DNA of 64,000 bases from Flavobacteriales bacterium (GTDB lineage Bacteria > Bacteroidota > Bacteroidia > NS11-12g > UBA9320), in contig JACJZW010000002.1 in NCBI GenBank assembly GCA_020635355.1, forward strand, positions 124,001-188,000. Direction: 5' to 3'. Below the pieces are notes generated by a model. The model ran no database searches. It was not told where the DNA came from and saw only the letters and a list, made by a program, of their open reading frames with translations. The position numbers and the translations under genes were made by a program. Shown here piece after piece: positions 26,785 through 34,380 of the stretch (the first letter of the stretch is position 1; the number at the start of each line of letters is the position of its first letter).

Positions 26785-29276
26785 AGTAGTAACAATCCAA
26801 CGGTGATAATCAATAACCATTCATGCGGTTCGGGCACCGATCCGGTATTGGACAAATTGGCGTTGCCTAGAGATTGGGATTGGTTTTGGATGTCGAATCG
26901 TTCATAATCCATGGCTGTTTCCAATACAATCAAACTGGAAACGGGTGTAAGGATATGAGCGGTAGCAGCTGCGTGCAAGAAATCATTTTCCCGTGAACGC
27001 ATGCCGGAAATATCGACCCCAATCTGACCCATTAAGTTATCATACTCATAAAGGCGCATGAGATGACTGGGAGTAGAGGTGCTGTTGGGTAGATCAGAAT
27101 CGGATCGACTAATGGTAAAACCGCCATAGATATTGGATCGAAGGGAGTCTGATTCTGGGTGGGTGACAAATAACCTATCCTGAGCCAGTTCCTGCAACTC
27201 GTCCGGGTCAATTGAGATCAATTTTATGGCATTCAATTCATGAAGCGATTTAAAGTAAGGGGTGATTTCCTCTCCGAGATTCAGTACATCCACCTTCCTG
27301 GGTTGTTTGAAATAATGTTCCAGCTTTTCAAGGAAGGGTGTTTGGGTGAGATCGGACAGGTTGGGGGTGAGCTGATGTGAGGACGTGACGACCAGTGCGT
27401 GTTCTTGATTCCCTATTTGGTAAAACGGAAAGAGGGTGAAGTTTTGTTCCCGGGCTTCCGTGGCGATTTTGTCGTACGTGTCCTTATTCACCGGAACAAG
27501 TTTCTCTCGAAGGCAAATGAATACCGGGCCATGGTCCAGATAGCGAGAAGCGTCGTTACACAATTCACGGGTCCAGGATTGATTAATGTCCAGGTACACG
27601 GCTGAATAGGTTTGAGCAGCTTCTTTGGATTTGAGCTGCTGCATGTGATAGGCTTTGTGCTGGAACACAAAGGGTTCAGGACTGATGGGTGGTGCCTGGA
27701 AGGACATGGTCCAATCCGTCTCATAGGCTCCGAAATACGTGCGGTTATTGCCGTCCGTGTTCAGGGTTAAGTCGGATTCAAATTGCACAGGGAGTGCACC
27801 GTTCATCACTGTGATGGATTCACTGGCGTTTTCCCAGGAAGGGCCCTGGAAATCAATGTTGTGATAAATCAGCCTGCCTTGTTTGTACTGCAATGGTGAG
27901 GTGAAACCAATTTTAAACTGTCGGTCTTCATACGCGGTACAGGGAAATATGCGTGCGGTAACCCGATTGCCTTCTTGCCAATGAATGAGAAGTGGGTCGC
28001 GTTGTTCTCGTCCCACTATGGTTTGGTAGGCGCTATCCGCTTTTGCGCGGGTGGTCAGAATGGATTTTCGTTCAATACCTTCAACCCATAAGGATGCCGA
28101 GGTAACCACGGTGCCCTCAGGTAGGTGAAAGGTATACAAGGCTTCTCCTCTGTTTCCATCGTGTTTAGCCGTATTTTTTATCGATAGGGTTAGTTCAGTG
28201 TACGCGGTGCGATAATCCGGATACAACCGGATGTTGGTGACAACTGCTTTGGTGATCAGGGATTCATCACTCCAGAGGTGTTCTTCGTTTTGATGCCGAT
28301 GGTTGTATAGTGATTTGAGGATCTTTTCCCTTTCCGACTGATCCAGATCAATTTGTTCCTGAAAGAGGGAAAGAACAACCATAAAGGGGTTGTGTTCATC
28401 GCCTCGGCGGGCAGATAAAAAAGAGGGTTCAAATCCTTGACCGGTATTGAATTCCGCCATTCCACCTAAGGCCAATTTTGTAAATACATCATCCGGTAAT
28501 TTGCTGCTTACCGTCACCCAAATGGGAAGGTCATTATCCGCATACGGCGAATGCGACTCATGAAAGGTGGTTTCGATGATTTCGTTTACCCGGGAAATTT
28601 TTACCGAAAGGAAAATCGTTATGATCACCATTAAACCAACGATGGTTCCTGGAATAGCAAAGAGAACCGGGCGGCCTTCACACAATTGGAGGACAAGTCT
28701 CAGATACACAAAAAAGAAGATGTACGGCACCAGAATGTGGAGTGAAATGCCGAAAAACCAGAAGGTGAGTGCGGTGAGAACAGTACCGGGAATGGCTAAA
28801 ATGGATTGATAAAAAGTAAATACCAGACCGGCCGAAAAAATAAGAAGGAACAATGGGTGGAGTATTTTAGGAATGTAATTTCTGAATACGGCGTAGATGA
28901 TGAGCGTCACGTTAGTGACAATCAGAAATAGCGTTAATCCATTGGAAGATTCCGGATAGATGGGGATGGATTGATTGAGCGTAAACGCACTAACGTTGGC
29001 CAATTGCAGGAGGATGATGTTGGGACCAAAAGATCTGAATCTGCGGATTCCAGAGTGGTTGTTGAAGTTGTGAACCAATACAACAATGAGGTAGAACAGG
29101 GTGAATCCATAGGTCAGCAAGAAGTTGTTTTCCAGAATATCCCAGTTTCCCTGAAGATTGGTTTGGGTAAAGACATAGAGAGAAACCACCAGGAGCATTA
29201 ATCCAAATGCTGTGGTGATGAATTGGTTGGATTTGAGATTTTCCGGATCCCAAAATCGAGTTTGGTTATTTTCCAT
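26763..29276 (-). CDS. XrtN-system VIT domain protein
   Basis: 837 residues, the presumed substrate of the adjacent exosortase. The first 235 residues hold seven or so TM helices. A VIT (vault inter-alpha-trypsin inhibitor) domain occupies about 342-470, with the typical run ALYTFHLPEGTVVTSASLWV and an ADSAYQTIVGREQRDPLL segment. A long soluble region follows. The last 25 residues are a PEP-CTERM-like signal: VPEPHEWLL, a hydrophobic helix, then a basic end LKR. The combination matches the exosortase N/VIT pairing known in Bacteroidota. The biological task of the pair is not known. Confidence 0.92.
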   Translation of the reverse strand: MENNQTRFWDPENLKSNQFITTAFGLMLLVVSLYVFTQTNLQGNWDILENNFLLTYGFTLFYLIVVLVHNFNNHSGIRRFRSFGPNIILLQLANVSAFTLNQSIPIYPESSNGLTLFLIVTNVTLIIYAVFRNYIPKILHPLFLLIFSAGLVFTFYQSILAIPGTVLTALTFWFFGISLHILVPYIFFFVYLRLVLQLCEGRPVLFAIPGTIVGLMVIITIFLSVKISRVNEIIETTFHESHSPYADNDLPIWVTVSSKLPDDVFTKLALGGMAEFNTGQGFEPSFLSARRGDEHNPFMVVLSLFQEQIDLDQSEREKILKSLYNHRHQNEEHLWSDESLITKAVVTNIRLYPDYRTAYTELTLSIKNTAKHDGNRGEALYTFHLPEGTVVTSASLWVEGIERKSILTTRAKADSAYQTIVGREQRDPLLIHWQEGNRVTARIFPCTAYEDRQFKIGFTSPLQYKQGRLIYHNIDFQGPSWENASESITVMNGALPVQFESDLTLNTDGNNRTYFGAYETDWTMSFQAPPISPEPFVFQHKAYHMQQLKSKEAAQTYSAVYLDINQSWTRELCNDASRYLDHGPVFICLREKLVPVNKDTYDKIATEAREQNFTLFPFYQIGNQEHALVVTSSHQLTPNLSDLTQTPFLEKLEHYFKQPRKVDVLNLGEEITPYFKSLHELNAIKLISIDPDELQELAQDRLFVTHPESDSLRSNIYGGFTISRSDSDLPNSTSTPSHLMRLYEYDNLMGQIGVDISGMRSRENDFLHAAATAHILTPVSSLIVLETAMDYERFDIQNQSQSLGNANLSNTGSVPEPHEWLLIITVGLLLLWMYLKR

Positions 29277-29342
29277 TACAGAGAACTTTGAAATACAAAG
29301 TAAATGTAAAAGAAATCAGACTACCAAATCGTGATCGTTTTT

Positions 29343-30170
29343 TCAGTTCGTTAGAAAGTAGAAATAATCTTTACCGCAATGGTGCCATGAAAATTCCTGA
29401 TCCTTTGCCGCCTGGCACATGCCGTCCGTTGATTGTCGGCATTCCTGCCATTTGATATCCCGGTCTTTCGGATGACTTCGCGGATTGAGGTGGACCGATA
29501 GGAGATAGCCATCGGGAAGTTGGTACAACCGGCAGGATGCCATCGTTACCTTTCCCGGATTAAGGTATCCAAATTCACCAAAGATGGATCCCTGATCGCG
29601 AATGTTGAGGTTCCGATAGGTTTTACCAAAGCAGGTAATTCCGGTGATGATGTTGGCTGTATCGATGTAAATCTCATTGGAATCTTCGCCTTCCAACCCA
29701 TAATCATATCCATAGGATGTGTCAACTTTCTCTTCTCGGATAAAGGTGAGCGGACTCTCACCACGTTCGGCAAAAGCAGAATATCCCAGTACCACGAGCC
29801 ATTGGAGATCCGACTGTTTTTCCTTGAGTAGCTGTGTCCCCATGGTGTAAATGGAGTCCACGGAAACTACCGGATCAGGGTATTGATCGTGCTCCACAAA
29901 TGAGGTATGATTCTCAATCGGCATAAAATCATATACCCAGATGGAATCGTACCGAATGAATGCCTGATCGATCAGCATTAAATGGGCGTGACTTTCATAT
30001 TGATCGGCAAAATCATGCCGAATGGTTTGAATGTTTAGCACCCAGTAGTGACCGTTTTGGTCGATGGCTAAGGGGAAGAGTTGCGTCATTCCTGCACCGT
30101 TACAGGCCAGGGATTTGAAGGCCGGGGAGAGCAAGACGGCGAAGAGGAGGAAAGTGATTTGACGAAGCAT
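29343..30170 (-). CDS. Secreted hypothetical protein
   Basis: 275 residues from ATG 30170, which gives a signal peptide MLRQITFLLFAVLLSPAFKS. Starts further upstream add 32 residues without signal features and run into the DUF3820 gene. The mature part has five or more cysteines (LACNGAG, ITCFGKTYR, ASCRLYQ, WQECRQSTDGMCQAA), suggesting disulfides in the periplasm or outside. No domain is recognised. It lies 66 bases upstream of the VIT gene in the same direction and may be co-transcribed. Confidence 0.7.
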   Translation of the reverse strand: MLRQITFLLFAVLLSPAFKSLACNGAGMTQLFPLAIDQNGHYWVLNIQTIRHDFADQYESHAHLMLIDQAFIRYDSIWVYDFMPIENHTSFVEHDQYPDPVVSVDSIYTMGTQLLKEKQSDLQWLVVLGYSAFAERGESPLTFIREEKVDTSYGYDYGLEGEDSNEIYIDTANIITGITCFGKTYRNLNIRDQGSIFGEFGYLNPGKVTMASCRLYQLPDGYLLSVHLNPRSHPKDRDIKWQECRQSTDGMCQAAKDQEFSWHHCGKDYFYFLTN

Positions 30171-30219
30171 CTGAATTCCTAACTCGAAATGAGATACAAT
30201 TAGTGCCCGCCAGATGGGG

Positions 30220-30450
30220 CTACCGTAGTTGTTTTTTGAGTTCGGAGAGAATGTCGTCCAGCCCATTCAACCGAATTTCATACACCGTTTCCAGTTGGAT
30301 GCCGAGTTTGCCTTTCGGAAATCCGCCTTTCCGCTTGAACCATTCAAGGTAAGAGATCGGTAGGTCGCACAGTAATCTCCCTTCAAACCGACCAAACGGC
30401 ATTTTGATGGTCACAATGTCTTTAAGAATTTCCGGGTTGGGTTGATTCAT
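30220..30450 (-). CDS. DUF3820 family protein
   Basis: 76 residues from ATG 30450. The sequence MPFGRFEGRLLCDLPISYLE, then WFKRKGGFPKGKLG and YEIRLNGLDDIL, spans the whole DUF3820 domain, a small helical family related to exonuclease-associated quorum-sensing-like proteins. A longer frame to 30525 lacks family similarity. Function unknown. Confidence 0.9.
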   Translation of the reverse strand: MNQPNPEILKDIVTIKMPFGRFEGRLLCDLPISYLEWFKRKGGFPKGKLGIQLETVYEIRLNGLDDILSELKKQLR

Positions 30451-30610
30451 GCAGCTCAAAGGTACGGTCCTGGTCGGATCAACGGGTGGAATTCTCAGGA
30501 GGGAGGGTTGCCGAGCAAAGTGCAAAGATCAAAGTGCAAAGAGCTAATAACTAGAAGCCAGAAGCTAATGGCTAATAGAAGCACTTTTTAAGGTGCGTTC
30601 GGTTATGAAT

Positions 30611-31039
30611 TGGGGCGTTGGGTGAGAAAAATGGGATGCTTCCAGACTTTATGGTGTAACTTTCCTCGGGGTAGGGGCAATTGCGTCCCTAACCATTTTC
30701 GCCGAAAAGATCATATACGTTGGGAAAATAACTGAGACGTTGGGTTCTTTTTCTATGCTTCGGATCAACCGGAGTACTGAATACGGAGTGCGAATGACGG
30801 AGGTGGAGTATGAGGACGGGGCGTTTGATAATTGAGCACCAGCGGATGGTTGAAAAAAATGCGGTGCTTTGGTATAATGCGGCTAACTTTCCTCGGGGTA
30901 GGGGTAATTGCGTCCCTAACCATTTTCACCGAAAAAATCATTCACGTTGGGAGAATAACCGAGACGTTGGGTTCCTTTTTCTATGCATCGGATCAACCGG
31001 AGTACGGAATACGGAGTGCGAATGACGAAGGCGGAGTAT
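30611..31039. repeat. Tandem repeat array, copies 1 and 2
   Basis: Two adjacent copies of a roughly 200-228-bp unit: copy 1 30611-30811 (diverged at its 5' end) and copy 2 30812-31039. Shared words include CTTTCCTCGGGGTAGGGG and GACGTTGGGTTC, and GGATCAACCGGAGTAC near the unit end. Copy 3 lies beyond the IS at 32410. Open frames across the unit are broken by single-base indels between copies, so coding is unlikely. The remaining sequence, 30526-30610, shows only short AGAAGC/GCTAAT word repeats. Confidence 0.85.
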
Positions 31040-31074
31040 TGTGTATGCCTAAATAACGTTGACCGTTTTCATAC

Positions 31075-31974
31075 TTACCTTAACACCTTGTTTGGATATG
31101 ATAACTCAGTGTTAGAAGGATTTCCTTTGGCTAAGGTACGAACCTTTTTTTCATATTCCACCGGTGTTAAATATCCCAACCTACTGTGTGGCTTTTCCTG
31201 GTTATACAATTGCACCGCACGGTCAACTTTTAACATGAGATCCTTTGGTGTTTTTATGCTCCAGTGGATCAGGTAGTTGTTCTTTATTACGCCATTGATT
31301 CGTTCGGCTTTACCGTTTTCCCACGCAGCTTCACACATACTATTAGCCATGGCATAGCGCTGAGTAAGTTCTAAAAATTTGTCGTCATAATATTGACCGC
31401 CCCCGTCTGAATGGAACACCAGCCCCGCAGGTATAATACCCCTTCGGGTCTTGATAGCCATTTTAAGTGCACGCAATGAAGTATGTTCAGTCTTTAATCT
31501 GGCCGAGGTATGATGCCCCACGATCCTTCTGGAGTAGTTGTCAATGATGAAGGTGATGTAGTAAAAGATACCTTCTACCTCGAAGTAGGTGATGTCACTG
31601 CTCCATACCTGATCCACAGCCGTGATGGTTCTATTGGTCAACAGATTAGCAAAACGGATCACACCCGAACTATCCGTAGTCCTTCGGTAATTACGCCTTC
31701 GCTCAACCTGGAAGCCGCACTCCCGGCAAATGGACTCGAACTTGTCTCTGCCCACAAACACCGGATTAATCTTGTAATACATGGCCCGGCTGTTCATCGT
31801 TGGATGATCCTTACGAATCTGCTTGATCAGATCTACCAAAAGAAAAATCTCCTCCTGCTGACGCTTGCTTCGTTGTAAGCACTGATGAAAGTTCTGCTTA
31901 CTTGTACCCATGGTTCGATAAAGCATATTGAGACTGCAGTTCAACTCATGACGGTTTTGCCAGAAGTAGATCAT
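31075..31974 (-). CDS. IS3-family transposase OrfB (DDE integrase)
   Basis: 299 residues with the rve integrase core. The triad is visible: Asp in WSSDITYFEVEG, Asp in VFHSDGGGQYY and Glu in ENGKAERINGVIKNNYL, with the usual HTH_21 region ahead (MNSRAMYYKINP). The ATG overlaps the orfA stop as ATGA and lies in the -1 frame relative to orfA. A run of nine A just upstream could give an OrfAB fusion by -1 frameshift. Intact length for the family. Confidence 0.95.
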   Translation of the reverse strand: MIYFWQNRHELNCSLNMLYRTMGTSKQNFHQCLQRSKRQQEEIFLLVDLIKQIRKDHPTMNSRAMYYKINPVFVGRDKFESICRECGFQVERRRNYRRTTDSSGVIRFANLLTNRTITAVDQVWSSDITYFEVEGIFYYITFIIDNYSRRIVGHHTSARLKTEHTSLRALKMAIKTRRGIIPAGLVFHSDGGGQYYDDKFLELTQRYAMANSMCEAAWENGKAERINGVIKNNYLIHWSIKTPKDLMLKVDRAVQLYNQEKPHSRLGYLTPVEYEKKVRTLAKGNPSNTELSYPNKVLR

Positions 31975-32354
31975 GGTTCGGTTCCAAATTTTTTTTTGAT
32001 ATCAACCTGATAAGCCTCTTCAGCTAAATCAATCATTTTGTCTTTGAAGTCGATCATGATCTGTTTTTGACCAACCAGTCGCTCAAGTTCTGCGATCCGC
32101 TTTTGAAGGGCAAGTATTTTGGATGTATCACTCTTTGATTCCACGATTGTTCTTGAGGGTTTTGCCTTTTGTGAATATAGCTCAATCCAGCGATATACCG
32201 ATTTGTCAGTAACCTCGTGTGCTCTGCATACCTGGGATATCGTCGTGCGCTTTTCCTGAATCTCCCTGACCAGTTTTCGCTTTAACTCTTCACTGAACGT
32301 CCGACGTTGACGCTCCTCAGTGGTCATCCTAAATTGTTTACTGTATTTGCTCAT
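31971..32354 (-). CDS. IS3-family transposase OrfA (HTH)
   Basis: 127 residues from ATG 32354. A longer frame from 32387 uses a non-ATG codon within the IS end. N-terminal helix-turn-helix of the transposase-8 type (TISQVCRAHEVTDKSVYRW) followed by a leucine-zipper-like coiled coil (ALQKRIAELERLVGQK). Near the end GATATC is followed by A9 then TTTGG (31989-31997 on the plus strand as T9), a slippery run. No stop intervenes in the -1 frame before orfB. Confidence 0.93.
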   Translation of the reverse strand: MSKYSKQFRMTTEERQRRTFSEELKRKLVREIQEKRTTISQVCRAHEVTDKSVYRWIELYSQKAKPSRTIVESKSDTSKILALQKRIAELERLVGQKQIMIDFKDKMIDLAEEAYQVDIKKKFGTEP

Positions 32355-32409
32355 TTTAGTCGATTTTCCAATCTCTAAAACGGTCAATCTATTTCAGGCA
32401 TCGACATAT

Positions 32410-32530
32410 GAGGTCGGGGCGTTTGATTATTGAGCACTAGCGGAGGGTTGAAAAAAATGCGGTGCTTTGGTATAATGCGGCTAACTTTCCTCGGGGTAGG
32501 GGTGATTGCATCCCTAGACAATTCCCACCA
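32410..32530. repeat. Tandem repeat copy 3, truncated
   Basis: Begins GAGGTCGGGGCGTTTGAT and continues through CTTTCCTCGGGGTAGGGG, matching copy 2 from its first base, then loses similarity near 32530. It originally followed copy 2 directly before the IS inserted. 32531-32672 shows no gene or clear signal. Confidence 0.85.
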
Positions 32531-32672
32531 CAATAGCATCATCGTTCAGAAAAGTTTTTGATACATCGTTATTCTTTAAGATCAGAGATCAGTGTGTTGA
32601 GAGCTGAGTTACATCGATTCGAAACCCGTGGAATTTGCTCTTGCTCTTGCAGTTAATTTATGCAGAGCAAAA

Positions 32673-33260
32673 TCAACTACAAGCAAAAATGATCCAGGCA
32701 ATAATCGGGAGCAAGGCTCCGGCAGCGATGAACCATTTACCCCTGCCCAGTATGCCCTTTTTACCTTTCAAAACAAAAAGGCCAGTGATGCTGATGAGAA
32801 TAAGCAGGAAGGCAAAAATGTCCGAAACCCATTTCCAGCCTCTGATGCTGTTGCGGTGCAGCAAGTTAGATTCATAAAAAACGTGTCGTTTGTGCACCCG
32901 TTCGTAATCCCCTTTGCCGGTGGTGGTGTTGATGTGCAAGGTGGCATCCTCGAAGTAAATCTTGACCTGATCTGGCGTGGGTTTGTCAACTATTTTATAG
33001 TCTGTTTCCCCTACTTCCTTCGCCAATTTCATGATTTCCTGTGGATTTATGTGGTCGATGTTGAAGTCGGTTGGGACATCGATCTGAGATTTAGTGATGA
33101 TGAAATCAGGATTCCAGTCGTCCACATGGTTCAAGGCAATACCGGATAAGCAATAAATAATGATGAGCGTAGAAAAGAAATAACCCAAATCGCGATGGGT
33201 AGCGATGTTGAGCTTTCGCAGCTTTTTGAACGATCGTTTTGGTGGCTTGTATCTACTCAA
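32673..33260 (-). CDS. PepSY-associated TM helix protein
   Basis: 195 residues with two or three TM helices: near 25-45 (LGYFFSTLIIIYCLSGIALN), 145-165 (IFAFLLILISITGLFVL) and the C-terminal 175-195. A PepSY-like periplasmic region lies between. The HR...G pattern before TM1 (ATHRDLGYF) and LLHRN...W before TM2 match the PepSY-associated TM family, which includes iron-reductase-like proteins and heme-coordinating histidines. Its start overlaps the end of the CbiX lipoprotein gene by 8 bases. A redox role in metal uptake is inferred. Confidence 0.85.
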   Translation of the reverse strand: MSRYKPPKRSFKKLRKLNIATHRDLGYFFSTLIIIYCLSGIALNHVDDWNPDFIITKSQIDVPTDFNIDHINPQEIMKLAKEVGETDYKIVDKPTPDQVKIYFEDATLHINTTTGKGDYERVHKRHVFYESNLLHRNSIRGWKWVSDIFAFLLILISITGLFVLKGKKGILGRGKWFIAAGALLPIIAWIIFACS

Positions 33261-34191
33261 CGCTGGCTACGTTTGGTGAGATTTTGTCGACATGGGCACC
33301 CACCACGTCAATCACCCATTGACGAATGTTTGGATCAGGAAGGATGGCATCCGGACGGTAGATCACGCATTCCTTGTGATTCTCAATAGCCTTGATTCCG
33401 TCGCCAATGATTTTCACCTGGAACATTTCATCATGTGCAACCAACACCGGCATTACAATGGCTTTCTTGCGATTTTTCAAGACATCGTTAATGGCATTGG
33501 TGGTATGGACGGGATCATAAGACGCGATGTGTCCACACCAGCCGTAGCTGTATGAAGATATTCCAGCCACACTGTTTACGTATCGGCCAACGGTATCCAT
33601 CAATGCGGTCCACTCGGTGTTGTAGCCGGCATCACCGTAGGCAATTAATGCCAGCCCTTCATCCGCAGGGGATGTGGACAATTCCTTCACCCTTCGGGCG
33701 ATGTTTTTCTGAAGGATGTCGGTAAAGTCAAGTAGCGGTGTGATGTGGCACGTTGCCTTGGTTTTATACGTTTCGATTTTCTCAATTTTCAACGTTTCCA
33801 AACTTCCTGGATCGGTTTTTAATCCCAGAATGGTTGGTATGTCGTCAAATGAATGTGAACTAACGGTGAGGAATACAGGAACAATGATGACATCGGTGAA
33901 ACCAGCCTCATCAAATTCCTTCATGCGCGTGGCGATCGATGGCTCGGTATATTCCATGAAGGCCGTTTTAATTTCCTGAACACGCTCATCGGCCAGGATG
34001 GTTTCCCTCACGGAACTATCCAGGTCCAGCAAGGCCTGACGCCAGGTAGGTGAATGTGAACCATGATTGACCAGCAATACGCCAATTTTCTGCTCAGTAG
34101 CTGATGCAGAGTCGCTTGTGGTTTTGGTACCGCATCCCCATTGTGATGCTATCACCAATAAGGCGAGGAGGTAGACATACAATCGTTTCAT
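33253..34191 (-). CDS. CbiX/SirB-like chelatase lipoprotein
   Basis: 312 residues. Signal peptide with lipobox ASQWGC (cysteine about residue 20), so it is a periplasmic or outer-membrane lipoprotein. The body has two CbiX-type halves: VLLVNHGSHSPTWRQ with the conserved chelatase HGS, FMEYTEPSIATRM, VIIVPVFLTVSSH, and later MPVLVAHDEMFQ. Cytosolic family members insert cobalt or iron into sirohydrochlorin. An exported version next to PepSY suggests metal or tetrapyrrole handling outside the cytoplasm. The second half keeps a histidine but not the full motif. Operon with the PepSY gene. Confidence 0.85.
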   Translation of the reverse strand: MKRLYVYLLALLVIASQWGCGTKTTSDSASATEQKIGVLLVNHGSHSPTWRQALLDLDSSVRETILADERVQEIKTAFMEYTEPSIATRMKEFDEAGFTDVIIVPVFLTVSSHSFDDIPTILGLKTDPGSLETLKIEKIETYKTKATCHITPLLDFTDILQKNIARRVKELSTSPADEGLALIAYGDAGYNTEWTALMDTVGRYVNSVAGISSYSYGWCGHIASYDPVHTTNAINDVLKNRKKAIVMPVLVAHDEMFQVKIIGDGIKAIENHKECVIYRPDAILPDPNIRQWVIDVVGAHVDKISPNVASVE

Positions 34192-34247
34192 TCGTTCAAG
34201 TGGTTGGTTGTATTTCGGGCGCGAAAATAGAAAAAGACCTCCTTATT

Positions 34248-34266
34248 TTTATTAAGTCTAAATAAA
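34248..34266. promoter_or_regulatory. 19-bp palindrome, candidate metal-repressor operator
   Basis: TTTATTAAGTCTAAATAAA equals its own reverse complement at 16 of 19 positions. It lies 57-75 bases upstream of the CbiX-lipoprotein start. Its AT-rich dyad form fits Fur- or DtxR-like operators of iron genes. The regulator is inferred, not shown. Confidence 0.5.
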
Positions 34267-34380
34267 GTAATCGAATGAAATTCCACACCCTGCCCAAGAC
34301 AACGTTGATTCGAAGTCATATTGACCCGGGGGTTTTGGAAGCCATCAGAATAGGAGGTATTTTCATCCGATCAAACAGCT

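Larger units (their letters stand above)
31040..32406 (-). mobile_element. IS3-family insertion sequence, complete
   Basis: 1367-bp element. Left end TGTGTATGCCTAAATAACG and right end (reverse complement) TGTCGATGCCTGAAATAG are imperfect terminal inverted repeats of about 30 bp, both running into TTGACCGTTTT or TGACCGTTTT. A 3-bp target duplication TAT flanks it (31037-31039 and 32407-32409). Joining the flanks regenerates the repeat-unit junction GGAGTATGAGG seen intact at 30806-30815, proving insertion into a pre-existing tandem array. It encodes orfA and orfB, both intact, so it may be active. Confidence 0.95.

Noticed and set aside
26784..26820. Twelve-residue N-terminal extension of exosortase N
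   Set aside because: Extension residues are polar and the shorter start gives a normal family N-terminus (MDVSQTIKRI) with less overlap.
30832..31056. Small open frame MRLTFLGVGVIASLTIF-like in the tandem repeat
   Set aside because: Copy 1 carries single-base deletions that break the frame and copy 3 is truncated, so coding is not conserved.
32628..33149. 173-codon open frame antisense to the PepSY gene
   Set aside because: The minus-strand protein has clear TM and PepSY features. The plus-strand frame shows low-complexity and no start signal.
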